Assembly (NCBI GenBank): GCA_021613375.1 | Contig: CM038719.1 | Location: 38,291,120-38,355,119, forward strand | DNA length: 64,000 nucleotides | DNA from: Megaleporinus macrocephalus | Lineage: Eukaryota; Chordata; Actinopteri; Characiformes; Anostomidae | Direction: 5' to 3' | Position numbers and translations under genes: made by a program | The notes under the pieces: generated by a model | Databases searched by the model: none | Seen by the model: the letters and a program-made list of their open reading frames with translations, nothing else | What the model was told of the DNA's origin: nothing | Shown here: one piece after another, positions 10,690 through 21,517 of the stretch | Layout of the letters: each line of letters opens with the position of its first letter | How positions within the stretch are numbered: position 1 is the first letter of the stretch

Positions 10690-10895
10690 TTCCTACGCCA
10701 GTGCCTCCCACAGTCCAAACACATGCCTGTTAGGTTGATCGCTCACTCTCAATCATCCATAGGTGTTGGCCATGCAATGGACCTGGAGACCTGTCCATGG
10801 TGTACCCTGCCTTTGCCCAATGACGCTGGGATTGGCTCCAACTATGTGACCCCAGCTATCTCGATAAAGTGGAAGAGAATGGATGAATGTAGAGC
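10690..10895 (+). mobile_element. SINE body/tail fragment (tRNA-headed SINE family)
   Basis: Matches the body of the SINE at 12048: 'cctcccacagtccaaacaca', 'gttaggttgatcg', 'cctggagacctgtcc', 'tgtaccctgcctttgcccaa' and 'tgggattggctcc'. The tRNA-like head is absent. Ends 'gaatggatgaatg', typical of this tail. Confidence 0.75.
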
Positions 10896-11039
10896 AATGT
10901 CTCAGACATCCTCAATCATAAGTGTCCTGTGGTCCAACCTATCACACCTCCTTTTGGGCAGTCATAAACTCTACTGGCTAAAGAGGAGCAGGACCATCTG
11001 GTTTGGTATCAGCACCCAGTTTAAACTACAGCATCTGTG

Positions 11040-11510
11040 TTAGGAGGACACGTTAGCAAAGCGCTTCTCAGTGGAGATGACTCCCGGGGACTCCCGGGGC
11101 CGCTCCTCGCTGCTGTTGGGGGTAAATGCCTCCATGTTCCGTACATGCTAAGATTCCGCAATGCATCATTTACCATATTTCCCTCTGGCATTTGGCATTA
11201 CGTTGTAGTTCTCTTTGTGCGGTAATTGGTCTTTCATCTCTGCCATCACCCGAGTGTGGAGGAGACAAACTAGCAGTTTATCATTTGATGTGAGTGATTA
11301 AATATTAAATGTGGACAGATGACGTTAAATTACTTTTTAAAGCCATTAAGAGCGAGCTCCGTCATGAATGCTGCCTTAAAGGTCAAAGCCGAGTTGAGGC
11401 TGACAGGCGAGCTACAAATCGCCGAGAGAGTAGAGCTCGGGATGTCATGTCCTGAGCTCAAACGGGCTCTCTGAACCAGACAGTCTGTCCTGATGTTGTT
11501 GTTGAGTCCT
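11040..11510. other. Unique island, candidate conserved non-coding sequence
   Basis: Non-repetitive, with homeodomain-like AT cores (gattaaatattaaatg, ttaaattac) among GC-richer flanks. No open frame or splice pattern. Interpretation as regulatory DNA is inference. Confidence 0.3.
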
Positions 11511-11740
11511 GTGACCACGGATGAAGGACTAGAGATTATAAACTGTGCAGCAACAGATTGAGCTACTGTCTCTGACTCTACATCTACAAGGTGTACAGCA
11601 TGTCTAACAGAGTGGACAGTGAGTGGACACAGTGTTTATACACTCCAGCGGCACTGCTGTGTCTGATCTACTCACACCACCGCAACACACACTAACACTC
11701 CACCAATAAAATGAGCACAGAATGAGTTTCTAATGCATAT
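11511..11740 (+). mobile_element. Dispersed family 3 fragment (otophysan DNA-transposon-like repeat), copy a
   Basis: Carries the diagnostic phrases 'gatgaaggactagag', 'gctactgtctctgac', 'acatctacaaggtg', 'gtggacagtgagtggacaca' and 'cactccagcggcactgctgt'. The full repeat, from memory, has termini reading 'ccgatcagccataacatta'. Those termini are absent here. Confidence 0.75.
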
Positions 11741-12047
11741 TGCAATAAGCGCAACACATCATTCCTATAAGCATCCTTTGGAAAGACTTCTAACTCTGTG
11801 TTCACCCAAGTCCATAACAATCACTCTGGATAAGAGTTTCAATCAACGAATATAAATATAGCATAATACTTCATGCCTTCATGGCAGATTCTTGTTTTTC
11901 TGATTAACCGTTTTTCCCCATTTGCACATGCTCTTCCAGTGTAGAGAAGATAGAGGTTAAGACTCCACAGGTAAGATATAAATGGACCATATACCTTTCC
12001 CATGCTGGTTTGCATTTGCCTGTGATGATCAGGTCTAGGGCTGGCGT
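11741..12047. other. Nothing recognised
   Basis: AT-rich unique sequence with no open frame or repeat. Confidence 0.4.
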
Positions 12048-12275
12048 TATGGTGGTGTAGTGGTCAGCACTGTCGCCTCACAGCAAGACAATCCAGATTA
12101 GATTCCTGGTCGAGTCCAATCTGTGTGGAGTGTGTATGTTCTCCTCATGCTTGAGTGCTCCGGTTTCCTCCCACAGTCCAAACACAAGCATGTTAGGTTG
12201 ATCGGTCACTCTAAGTTGACTGGCAACTTGTCCGTGGTGTACCCCGCCTTTGTCCAACGAATCTATATGTCAGCT
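12048..12275 (+). mobile_element. tRNA-derived SINE, nearly full head and body
   Basis: Head reads 'tatggtggtgtagtggtcag' (box A TGGTGTAGTGG fits TRGYNNARNNG) then 'cactgtcgcctcacagcaag' and a degraded box B near 'gattagattcctgg'. The body has 'gtgtggagtgtgtatgttct', 'ctccggtttcctcccacagt' and 'gtggtgtaccccgcctttgt'. This is the widespread fish SINE with an RNA polymerase III promoter. The head is the likely source of the 20-bp satellite at 34876 and 43366. Confidence 0.85.
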
Positions 12276-12344
12276 GTATAGCTCAGTATGCTGGCTGATG
12301 GTTGTTATGTTATATCGGTATCACTACAGGACCGAATAGGTTGG

Positions 12345-12500
12345 GTGGTGACTGCATGGCCGTCCACTATAGACTATATAACGATGCCCAGCGGCAGTTA
12401 CGGGACGTTGGTGCTTTCGGAAGCTGGTCTGCCCATTTTCTTACAGGCCCGCCTAATATTCCAGTTCCACTGTTTGGTAGCAACTTTAGCCTGGAAGCTA
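12345..12500 (+). repeat. Direct repeat flanking LINE copy 2 (left)
   Basis: 'cccgcctaatattccagttc' with flanks recurs at about 12964, so the LINE fragment between sits inside a duplicated sequence. Confidence 0.6.
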
Positions 12501-12532
12501 AGTGTATGTGTGTGTGTGTATGTGGTCAGCTG

Positions 12533-12893
12533 TGAGCAGTGCTGGTTGTAGAGTCTTCACACACTTGGGCAACCCGTCGCTTAGGGAGCTGCCCAGTGCT
12601 GCTAGAGTCTCATGCATGGGGTGGGATCCATTCTCCAGCATGGATGCCAGCTTGGTTAACATCCTCCTGTCTCCCACCACCTACCCAGGACAGAGCCGGC
12701 CCTCTTAATGAGTTTGTCCAGTCTCTCCTTTCTGCCATCGAGCAGACCACTCCGTAATAGATGGCAGATGCCACCACTGAGAAGATAAACCAAAAAGGTC
12801 GTCAGGAGGGCTCCCTGCACCTCCAGCTACTATACAAAATTAACATTGAACCTCCACACTTCTTCAGCGTCCTACCATTAAGGTATAAAAAAA
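12533..12893 (-). pseudogene. LINE C-terminal/3' fragment, copy 2
   Basis: The minus strand contains MVGDRRMLTKLASMLENGSH then PMHETLAALGSSLSDGLPKC, the C-terminal motif of L2/Rex1-like polyproteins (an RRML-K-L-S-IMDN--HPLHETL-AL--SFS--L pattern). Upstream on that strand is an LDKLIKRAGSVLG-like remnant. Frames are broken. Paired with 10255-10640. Confidence 0.7.
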
Positions 12894-12894
12894 A

Positions 12895-13020
12895 CATGTT
12901 AGGCAAAACGATGCCTAAGGGCAGCTGGTGCATTCGAAAGTTGGCCTACCCACTTTCTCACTGGCCCGCCTAATATTCCAGTTCCACGGTTTGATAGCAA
13001 CCTTAGCCTGGAAGCTCCAG
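12895..13020 (+). repeat. Direct repeat flanking LINE copy 2 (right)
   Basis: Partner of the 12345-12500 repeat, sharing 'cccgcctaatattccagttc' and 'ttagcctggaagct'. Confidence 0.6.
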
Positions 13021-13239
13021 TTCAGTACTAAACAAGGAAGATTTCTTTACCAAGCATGTCTCGGCTGGGAAATGGAAAGTCATGTATTTGGCTTTTTTTC
13101 GCTGAACTCTACTTTTAAGAGAGTTCCGAACAAAAAAAGCATTACGAGGCAAAAACAATATGTAAATATGTTTTTCTGGCGGAACTGTTGCATTAAACCA
13201 CCCCCCCTTCATCCCCCCATTGCTGTTTTGCATTCAGTC

Positions 13240-14110
13240 CCCAGTCAGGAATCAGTGAAACAGCACGGCTGCTGCAGGACTAAGTTTGAGTTTGCTCGCG
13301 GAGAGCGTGATAAATGGCAGACGCTGAAATGTACAATGTGTGCATTTATCATGGACACATTGTACTGTGGGAAGCCTCGGCGCTGTCGCCGCAGCGAGCG
13401 CAGCTTAGCAGTTTGGCTGGAAACACTCGTGTGCACGTCTCTCCCTCCAACCTCCTCCCTCTCTCTCTCTCTCTCTCTCTATCACACACACAAACACACA
13501 CGCGCTCACACGCCATGACACTGATCACCTCCCAGTTCAGAGCCGCAAATTAGACACATCATATCATATCAGCTCTGTGACCGCAGCCGCAAAGGCGGCG
13601 TTTAGATCAGATTAAAAAGTCTGAGACGGGCCGATTGACCGCAGCTCCCAGGCCGAGCCGCCGAGCGCGATCAAAACAGCTCGTCAGTCGACGGGACGCC
13701 GCGCCGAGGAACCCCCACTTGACTAGGTCGGCGAATTTGCATAGATTCGTTCCCTTTCCCCGTCGCGTGGCACCCATGAATGAACACAAGTAATCTGTAA
13801 CCGCGTATTAGCATTGCATACATAATCGCGTGTTAGCATGGAGTGAGATGCAAACACGGGGAAACAAGAGACTGTTTAGATTTACGAAGACAGTGGGCCA
13901 GAAATAACATGTCAATCAAGGCCAAATCCAATTTTATTTTGACTGGCGCGGCTGGCTTCTGGCGGCCGGCAGGACGGGCGTCTCGTTCTCGCCTCCCCCC
14001 CAATCAGCAGGGAATACAAAACCTTATGAAACTGGCTTAGCTACACTGTTTGTTTTGAAGAGCTTCATTCCTCATATCCTCTTGATGGTTGCACATGCCG
14101 GCCTTGACGT
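13240..14110. other. Unique GC-rich island, candidate conserved non-coding sequence
   Basis: Non-repetitive apart from (CT)n and CA repeats at about 13465-13510. Contains an octamer (ATTTGCAT near 13734), a TGTCAATCA PBX/MEIS-like word near 13909, and a perfect 10-bp stem with a 15-base loop at 13331-13365. No convincing exon. Regulatory role is inference. Confidence 0.35.
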
Positions 14111-14430
14111 ATGATTTTATCATTAATAAATGATTTTAGCCGTACGACAAACTTCAAAAGCACGTCCGATGTTCTTTAGGCTGCACATCTAGCAATGCTT
14201 CCATCCACACAGTGCTGTTTCTATAGATTCGGGAGCTGGAAGCATCTTTTAAGAGCCACCCAGCTACCTCCAGTTACATTATTATCTCTTGAAAGCCTAC
14301 TCGAAAGGGGGTCATTCAGATTTCTTTGAAAATCGATATTTTATTAGACCTACGATAAATAATAATATTAATAATAATAACTAGAAAAGTACAAATCTGA
14401 AGGAAACTCATGATGGATGCACATAAACGA
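14111..14430. other. Nothing recognised
   Basis: AT-rich unique sequence with a short ATA-rich run near 14360. Confidence 0.4.
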
Positions 14431-14500
14431 CAAATAGAGGAGTGTGGGTCAGTATATCTGTGGATTAGAGGAGTGAGTACATGTAGTGTATGTTAAATAT
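14431..14500 (+). repeat. Dispersed repeat family 2, short fragment
   Basis: 'tctgtggattagaggagtga' and 'gtacatgtagtgtatgttaa' match the left part of family 2. Confidence 0.55.
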
Positions 14501-15115
14501 ATGTCACCTCAGGGGCCACATGCCTGGCCCGTGTTGGGGGTGCTGGCCTGTGGTGGGCTGGGCTGCTCATTGCCTCTAGCTCTCCGGACTCTTGCCCTTT
14601 GTCCGTGGGGGCTTCGTCTGGGGTCTCCCTATTTCCTCCTCTGGGGTGTGCACGTGGTTGCCATCGGGATGTGTAACCTCAGGTCTTCTGAGTTCCTAAT
14701 GGGCTGTGGATGGTCTGGGTCCCCTGGGTCCTTCTCTATTTGCTTCTGGATCATGGGGGCGTGGTTGCTGTTTCTTGCCCTCATTATTGAGTACATCCCA
14801 TGACAGAGGCACATATACACCCACAAACAATTTGGCTATTTGCAGCAATGTGTGTATGTATATGCATAAGTATAGATTTGTGAATATGTGTATGTATGTA
14901 TGTATGTATGTAAATGTATGTATAACTATTTTGATTAATTTTTCTTTGTATGGTTAATTATTTATTATTATTAGTACTATTATTATTATTAATTTCTGTT
15001 GTTGTTGTTTTGTTTTATTTATTTATTTATTTAGTAGGATTTTTTTTTTCTTTATTGTCTGTCAGGCCTGATGTAAATAGCTAAATAAAAAATAAATAAA
15101 TAAAAATACAAACAT
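14501..15115 (+). mobile_element. Possible LINE 3' region with AT-rich tail
   Basis: A GT/GC-rich segment (14510-14800) passes through 'catcccatgacagaggcaca', short (TGTA)n and (TTTA)n runs and ends in (AAAT)n at 15085-15105. GC-rich then (AAAT)-tailed sequence of this kind is seen at 3' ends of some fish LINEs. The family is not recognised. Confidence 0.35.
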
Positions 15116-15264
15116 CAACAAGAGAGGCTATAGATAATCTATACAGCTGTTCTTGTAAAAGCAAATATGTTTGGTACATCAGTGCATTCAGATTACCATT
15201 CCGATTGCGAAAATTGCCAGACGTGACAGGTTTTTTAAAAAAAATCAAATAAATGAATAAATAT

Positions 15265-15590
15265 ATGTGACCGAAAATAAATGGGAGTCCAGGGGAAAAA
15301 ATAAAATATGAAAAAAGACAAACAGACGAGTGCAAGTTGAACAAATGCTACAGTCAGGGTCGGGGGTCTGTCCTGAGTCAGTGGATGCGAAACGGTGTCT
15401 GTCGGTCGAGCAGAAGTTCAGTAGATTGGCGTGCACTTTTCTATCCTATTCATTCCCTATGGAGAAAAATTCCGGAAAGAATCTGTTGGGCTCTGGAATC
15501 CATGCATCCGATAAAAATGCTGTATACAAGCCTGAATCACACAATCAGACCCGACAATCTGGAGCTGCATGGGAGTTGATAATTTGAAAA
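15265..15590 (+). repeat. Dispersed repeat family 2, copy c
   Basis: 'ctgtcctgagtcagtggatg', 'gagcagaagttcagtagatt', 'tctatcctattcattcccta' and 'gcctgaatcacacaatcaga' align with copies a and b. Confidence 0.8.
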
Positions 15591-16140
15591 CTGTGGGACA
15601 AGTCACGTGGCAAAGATCTGCTAGAAAGCAGTAAACGAATAACAATATAGTTCCACAACCATAATAATAATAATTAAAATAATTTAACACTTTTTGAAGG
15701 CATTCAGAACACTATGTTTAAACCCTTTATAATCAGAGATTATTTGGAATGTTGAGTCATTTCTAACTTGGAGAAGAATGGTTTTCCGTATCGTACAGTG
15801 TTGTACACATTCTGTATCTACTACAGTCTTCAGTTCTCCACTAACATTCAGAACAAAGTGTGTGTTTGAGTGAAGTTTTTTGGGGAAAATATTATAACAG
15901 TGATGATTTACAGTCTCAAAAACCTTGTGTATCAAATATGACCCACTTGGCGTTAAAGGGTTAACCAAGTTCTGTGCCAAAGACAGAACCCACACTTTTG
16001 TTTCATACCATTTCCAGTGAAATCGGCCAATCAGCTCCTAATTCTTTAGGAGATGTTTCTGCAGGTTAGTTTAGACTTTGGTGATTAATCTCCCCCTTCA
16101 CATAAAGTCAGGAGACCGAGGGCAAGAGTGTATAGTAAAC
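15591..16140. other. Nothing recognised
   Basis: Unique sequence with a short (ATA)n near 15662. Confidence 0.4.
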
Positions 16141-16144
16141 TTAG

Positions 16145-16335
16145 ATGCACCATGATGCTCCCACCACCATGCTTCACAGCTGGGATGAAGTTTTGGTGTC
16201 CATAAAATGTTTTCCCAGAAGTTCTGTGGAACACCGAGGTGGTCCCAGGCAAACTTCAGAGGGGACGTTATTTGGGATGGACAGCAGTGACTCCCTTTGT
16301 GGAGTCTATCCTAGAGCGTTAGGTGCCTTGCTTAA
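16145..16335 (-). pseudogene. Tc1-like transposase relic, copy 1
   Basis: Minus-strand text matches 16930-17115 and encodes an internal Tc1 segment (LKFAWDHLGVPQNFWENILW-like). It then jumps directly to the VKHGGGSIM region ('caccatgcttcacagctggg' on the plus strand). The jump implies an internal deletion shared with copy 2, so both come from a deleted subfamily or a local duplication. Confidence 0.7.
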
Positions 16336-16789
16336 CCAGCGATCTTCCTGTCACAAGACCCGACCCCTAACCTTCAGCCCACAACTGCCCACTAAACTAA
16401 GCTAAACTAAACTAATAACACAAACAGTTGCACTTTTGTGTCTTTTTATACTGAGCCCATGTAGTAACATCCAGAGTGCAGGCTAGAAAAGGTAAGTGAG
16501 AACCCCTGAATTGAACAACCTGTAGATCCTCTTTGGCAGCATATCAATCCCACCAAGCATTTCCTGCAGCTGCTCATAAAACTTGCACGACCATGAGGAG
16601 GAATTGTGGGTTCGCTCTTCCCTACAACTCAGTTTCAGCTTATCAACATTTCTGGCATGTCTTGCTACCACAGCCCCCTTCAGGTCCCATACTACAGCAT
16701 CTCCTTAGAGTTAAGGTCATAAGGTCAAACTCTGACTTGGCTACTCTAAAATAGAAAGCTTCATTTTTTCTTTCAACCATTTGATTTAC

Positions 16790-17380
16790 TTGTCTCGTTG
16801 CAGCACCCAGCCCCTCTTCAGCTTGAGGTCATGGATGGTTGCCCTTCCATTCTTCTACATGTTGTGATACACATTTAAATCCATTGTTCCCTTATTGATG
16901 ACATCCAGGCCTTGAAGAAGCAAAGCAGCCCAAAGCAGCCTGTGATGCTCCCACAACCTTGCTTCACAGTTAGGATCAAGTTTTGGTGTCCATAAAACGT
17001 TTTCCCAGTAGTTCTGTGGAACACCCAGATGGTCCCGGGCAAATTTGAGGGGGGATGTTATTTGGTATGGACAGCAGCGACTTCCTTCATGGAGTCTATC
17101 CAAGAGTGCCATTCTTGTTCATTGTCTTTCTAATAGTTTAGCAGTTTGTAGAGTCTTCTGTTGGTCTTCTGCTGTTAACTTTGGCTTGTGCTGCCAACTG
17201 GACGTCCAATCATAGGGAAAATAACTAGAGCCCTGGATTTCCTGGATTTGTAGACATTGTGTGTCTAAACATAGATTGATGTGCTCTTCTGAAATTTGTT
17301 CGTCATCCAGGCTAGTTCACACTGACCTTTCTAGAGAACAACAGATTTTTCAGTAAGCAGACTTTGTGTGCTGCCTTTAT
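16790..17380 (-). pseudogene. Tc1-like transposase relic, copy 2, with flank
   Basis: The minus strand reads LKFARDHLGVPQNYWENVLW followed by TPKLDPNCEA, the Tc1 'K..W..VLWTDE' region joined to a decayed KHGGGS region. The acidic residues expected after LWT are lost. The flank (about 17170-17330) also has Tc1-like text. Confidence 0.7.
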
Positions 17381-17514
17381 TTGAAGTGCCCGTGAAGCCC
17401 ACACTTCCACACTTCACAGGGATCCTCTCCTGGGGAGCTTCGGAACGACGCAAGGGCTAACCTCTGTTTGTTGGAATTGTTCAGACAGGGCCTTGCTCCT
17501 GGTTTTCTCTCCAG

Positions 17515-17776
17515 CACTCAGGGAGCTACTCTGTCTTCCACTGCTCAGACGGGAGAACCACTCCTGGGGTCTTCGAGGCTCTGTGACTTCCAAGAGCTCC
17601 ACCTAGCTCCAGTAGCCGCTCCCCCAGGCTGCCTCGGACTCCAGCTCACCTGGTCTTCCGGGACTCTCCTCTCTGTGGGCCCAGTTCTGTGCTTTGTGTT
17701 CACATTTCATATCCTTGTTTGAGTTAATAAAGCCTTGCATATGGATCGCAACGTCATGTCCAAGTCTGATTCGTTA
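17515..17776 (+). mobile_element. LTR-like 3' fragment
   Basis: Ends with 'gagttaataaagccttgcat', then about 30 bases to 'gattcgttaca'. An AATAAA signal shortly before a TTACA-type terminus is typical of fish LTR retrotransposon LTRs. No matching TGTAA start, primer-binding site or internal gene was found. An inverted copy of 17538-17629 occurs at 18467-18560. Confidence 0.45.
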
Positions 17777-18244
17777 CACCGGTAAGTTGGACTCCTAATA
17801 ACAAAGTAAAGTCTGGACGAATGAAAAACAAAGCTCTCACCACCAGATAAACAGTCACAGAAGTACTAGCTTTTTGTAAATTTCCACATAAATTTGGCCT
17901 AAAATATGATCAGATCTTCATTTAACTCATAACAGCAGCTAAAGAGAACCCAACTGCACCAATGAACTTTATTTATTTATCTAAATAAACCAACGTTAAA
18001 TGTGTTGGTTGGCAAAAGTATGTGGACCACTGCTTTCAGGAACTGGTGTGATCCCCTTGAGTGGTGTCAAGTCGACCCCAGGCAAACATATGATAGAGTT
18101 TCTTCACAATATCCTGTCTTCTGTTTGGGCCTTCAGGCTTCTCAATGGCCGGTTCATGATTCCTCTGATTGTATCCATCCATCTTGTTGCTGGTCATCAT
18201 TCTTCTCCTTTTATTGGTCCTATCCAATGAATTGGTTTTTTTTA
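17777..18244. other. Nothing recognised
   Basis: Unique AT-rich sequence. Confidence 0.4.
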
Positions 18245-18735
18245 TCAGAATATGTCCAGAATACACTGATCAGCCATTACTTAAAAACAACTCTACTGAC
18301 CACATAGAAGCTACACTTACAGACTGTAATACTTTGATACCCTGTTCTTCAATAATCAGGACCACCACAGAGCAGGTACTATTTGGGTGGTGGATCATTC
18401 TCAGCACGGCATTAACACTGATGTAGTGTGTATTGCATTAGAATGAGTAGTGTTGAGTAGATCAGACACAGCCTGGGGAAGTGGCTACTGGAACTAGGTG
18501 GAGCTGTTGGTAGCCACAGAGCCTCGAAGACCCCAGGAGTTAGTTCTCCCGTCTGAGCAGTGGTAGTGGTAGTGTTTAAACACTGTGTCCACCCACTGTC
18601 CACTCTATTAGACAGGCCTACCTTGCTGGTCCATCGTGTAGATGTAAAGCCAGAGACAGTAGCTCATCTGTTGCTGCACAGTTTGTATTGGTCATTGTGT
18701 AGTCCTTTATCAGTGGTCAGAGGATACTGCCCACA
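18245..18735 (-). mobile_element. Dispersed family 3, copy b, interrupted
   Basis: The left end keeps 'tacactgatcagccattac' and the body keeps 'tcttcaataatcaggaccac', 'ggtggatcattctcagcac', 'tgtccactctattagac', 'gtagatgtaaagccagagac' and 'tagtcctttatcagtggtca'. The interior is interrupted at 18467-18560 by the inverted LTR-like segment. The terminus supports an inverted-repeat DNA element. Confidence 0.8.
18467..18560 (-). repeat. Inverted copy of the LTR-like segment 17538-17629
   Basis: Reverse complement matches at roughly 85-90% ('ctcctggggtcttcgaggct' is shared exactly). It lies inside family 3 copy b. Confidence 0.85.
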
Positions 18736-18789
18736 GCAACCTTGTTATCTGTTCTATCTGGTAATGGTCTTCTTTGTAGAGAGGTGTGA

Positions 18790-19550
18790 ACTGGGGGGTC
18801 CTCGTTGCTCACTAGCAGCTCAACATAAGTTATGGGGGTGGGGACCTTAAGAATCCCACTACTAGCTTGTTTGTCCATGGTTGAGAGATGTGGCCATGTA
18901 GAGTGGCCTCACACTGAGCCTAACAGTAGCACTAGACTTGAAAATTGTTGGGCTGACATGATATTATATGTGTTTGTATGATGCTTGTGCTCAGCTATGC
19001 TGGGCTGAGGGAATCTAAGGTGGGTCTATATATCTACCAGTAATAGAATCTGTGTTGACCTGCCTGCGTCCTGGCCATGGGGGTGTCATTGGTGGCAGTT
19101 CTGCTCTGCTGTTGCGTTCAGTAAAAGAGCATTCACATAATGCTGGCAATACAGTAAAAAAAAATAAAGACTCTTCACTCCTTATTGCTCACTAGCAGCT
19201 CAACATAGCCAACAGTGGCCTGAATAGTCTGCTTACAGAGTTATGAGGGGGATATTTGAGAATCCCAGTACTGGCTCCTTTGCCCATGGACAAGAGGTGT
19301 GGCCATACAAAGTGGCCACACGCTGAGTCTAATGGAAGCACTAGACTTGAAGATAGTTGTGTGGACATAATATTGTATGTCTTTCTATGTTGCTTGTGCT
19401 GAGCTGGGCTGGACCGAGGCTGACGGTACATGGGTCTATACATCTACCAGTAATAAAATCTGAATGGTTAGAAGTGACCTGCCTACATCCTGGCCATGTT
19501 GGTGCCATTAATAGCAGTTCTGTCCTGCTGCTGTGTTCAATAAAAGAGCA
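18790..19550 (+). repeat. Tandem pair of about 380-bp units preceding the 178-bp array
   Basis: Two units each begin 'ttgctcactagcagctcaac' (18807, 19183) and contain a diverged version of the 178-bp monomer. A further fragment of the leader recurs at about 22815 ('cagctcaacatagccaaaag'). Confidence 0.75.
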
Positions 19551-20085
19551 TTATATGTGTTTGTATGATGCTTGTGCTACACTGTGTTGGGCTGGGAGGG
19601 GTGTTAGGTGGGTCTGTACGTCTACAAGTAATAGAATCTGTATGGTTAGAAGTGACCTGCCTACATCCTGGCCATGTTGGTGCCATTGGTAGCAGTTCTG
19701 TCCTGCTGCTGTGTTTAATAAAAGAGCATTATATGTGTTTGTATGATGCTTGTGCTACACTGTGTTGGGCTGGGAGGGGTGTTAGGTGGGTCTGTACGTC
19801 TACAAGTAATAGAATCTGTATGGTTAGAAGTGACCTGCCTGCATCCTGGCCATGTTGGTGCCAATGGTAGCAGTTCTGCCCTGCTGCTGTGTTCAATAAA
19901 AGAGCATTATATGTGTTTGTATGATGATTGTGCTACACTGTGTTGGGCTGGGAGGGGTGTTAGGTGGGTCTATACGTCTACAAGTAATAGAATCTGTATG
20001 GTTAGAAGTGACCTGCCTGCATCCTGGCCATGTTGGTGGCATTGGTAGCAGTTCTGTCCAATTCTGTGTTCAATAAAAGAGCATT
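19551..20085 (+). repeat. 178-bp tandem repeat, three close copies
   Basis: Starts at 19551, 19729 and 19907, 95% or more similar by eye. Each copy holds 'ttatatgtgtttgtatgatg', 'gtgacctgcct' and 'caataaaagagca'. The repeated open frames are by-products of the repetition. Confidence 0.95.
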
Positions 20086-20724
20086 CACTAAAAACTTTGC
20101 AAAGACAATGGTTTAGCAAAGCCTGAGAATCTTGCAGGGTCACTATTTGTAAGACTGACTGTAAACACCTCTAAAAAGTAAAACCCCCTCCTACACACCA
20201 ACACACAAATGCGCAATCCTCAGCTAAAGCATGCGATAAGTAGGCTAATAGCTTGCATTGAAGCTAATGGGAGCTTGCAGAAAACCCTGCTCAGGACAGT
20301 GTATTTAGAGGGCTGTGGCAATTTCTGCCCACCTTTCTTACTTCTCCACTCTCTTGTAGTATAAATGGGAGGACACATCAAAGAGACACTCTTGCTCGCT
20401 CCATCAGTTTCTCTTCTTTTTTTGTACAGTCCAAGAGAACCTTAGCTTTTTATGAAGCCTTCGCCTTCTACTCATCTACTCCATGTCTTACCGACCTGCC
20501 AAAGCTGCTTTGCTGCTTCCTGTTAGGTGCTGGGATAAGCTCTTCTACTGGTTATTTACAACGTTCACATTTTCTTACTCTACACCAATGACACAATATT
20601 TTAGTTCTATTGAATATTATGATTGATTATAATGAGCCCAGACTAAATTCTTGTGATAATGTGAACTAGGTTAATTATATTGAACCTTAAAATGAGATGA
20701 AGACTAAGTCAAGACAGCTAGTGG
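20086..20724. other. Nothing recognised
   Basis: Unique sequence. A TATAAA-like word at 20361 with CT-rich text downstream is not enough to call a promoter. Confidence 0.4.
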
Positions 20725-21436
20725 CTGGTTCACACTACACGACTGTTAGAGTGGTCGGGTCTTTGTGTACACACTACATGACTGGTTGTGCTGTAATGGT
20801 AACTGTAAAGACTTTCACCCTGGGGTACCCACTGCTGACTCACAGTCGCCGACTGGCCTAGATATTAAACATGCTAGATGTTTGCCGGGCATCTACAATT
20901 AGTTGCTGACCACTCTGCAACGGCTAGGCAAGGGTCTTTCAGCAGTTCAGGCTTGTCGTAACTTCGTTTTTGCCATCAGACTGAAGAGGGGAGTTCAGAG
21001 TAAAGCTGTTATTCATAGGACTGCAGTACCGACGTTCTCTGAGCTTTCAAGCTCTGGTCTCAATCATCTCTTAGCAGCTTTGTCTTTTATGGGCCCGCCT
21101 TCCTGCTCCTTCTGGCCCATGTGTTACACCTAGTCAGTTGTAATTCTCTGAGTGGACAGTTGTTCTTGAATAGACGTTCCCAGGTTAAGTCCAGGGTTTG
21201 TGTGAAGTCCTATATGCGAAATATATATTACAAAAGGCCTGACCTTCCAGCGAGCTCTGCCGTATTGTGTAGGCCACCTGTCTCATACGCTTCGAACAAA
21301 TGCTATGGTATATAAAAAATTCACAACACACTACATGACTGACCGAGCGCCGAGAGATCTCTGATTTGCAAAGGTTTTCATTGATCCACAAAAAACAGTC
21401 GGCGGCTGAACATCAGGCTGAAATTGTGTGAACTAG
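20725..21436. mobile_element. Inverted-repeat DNA element, GTTCACAC termini
   Basis: Left 'ctggttcacactacacgac' and right 'aaattgtgtgaactag' are short imperfect inverted repeats. Internal 'acactacatgactg' words recur at both sides (20770, 21330). This resembles Harbinger/ISL2EU-like non-autonomous elements of fish. The 20900-21310 core is unrecognised and may be a second insertion. No transposase is seen. Confidence 0.45.
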
Positions 21437-21517
21437 GCATATCCTGACCACCCTACACCAAACAATCAAGATCCCAGGAGTGGCTGCAACTCAAGCAACT
21501 CTCTTTTGGTGTAAGGC

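Noticed and set aside
12048..12140. Possible functional tRNA gene
   Set aside because: The box A/box B spacing recalls a tRNA, but there is no clover-leaf and the SINE body follows. Called a SINE.
13331..13365. MicroRNA precursor
   Set aside because: The stem is only 10 bp with a 15-base loop and no recognised mature sequence. Kept only as a structural observation.
14486..14803. 105-codon plus-strand frame rich in Leu, Gly and Trp
   Set aside because: It lies in the GC-rich part of a probable LINE 3' region. No membrane-protein family recognised and no splice context.
19357..20048. Three similar 101-111-codon frames
   Set aside because: They recur because of the 178-bp repeat, with no splice sites, domains or conservation beyond the repeat.
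20355..20470. TATA-like word and CT-rich leader suggesting a promoter
   Set aside because: No downstream frame or initiator context. AT-rich DNA contains such words by chance.
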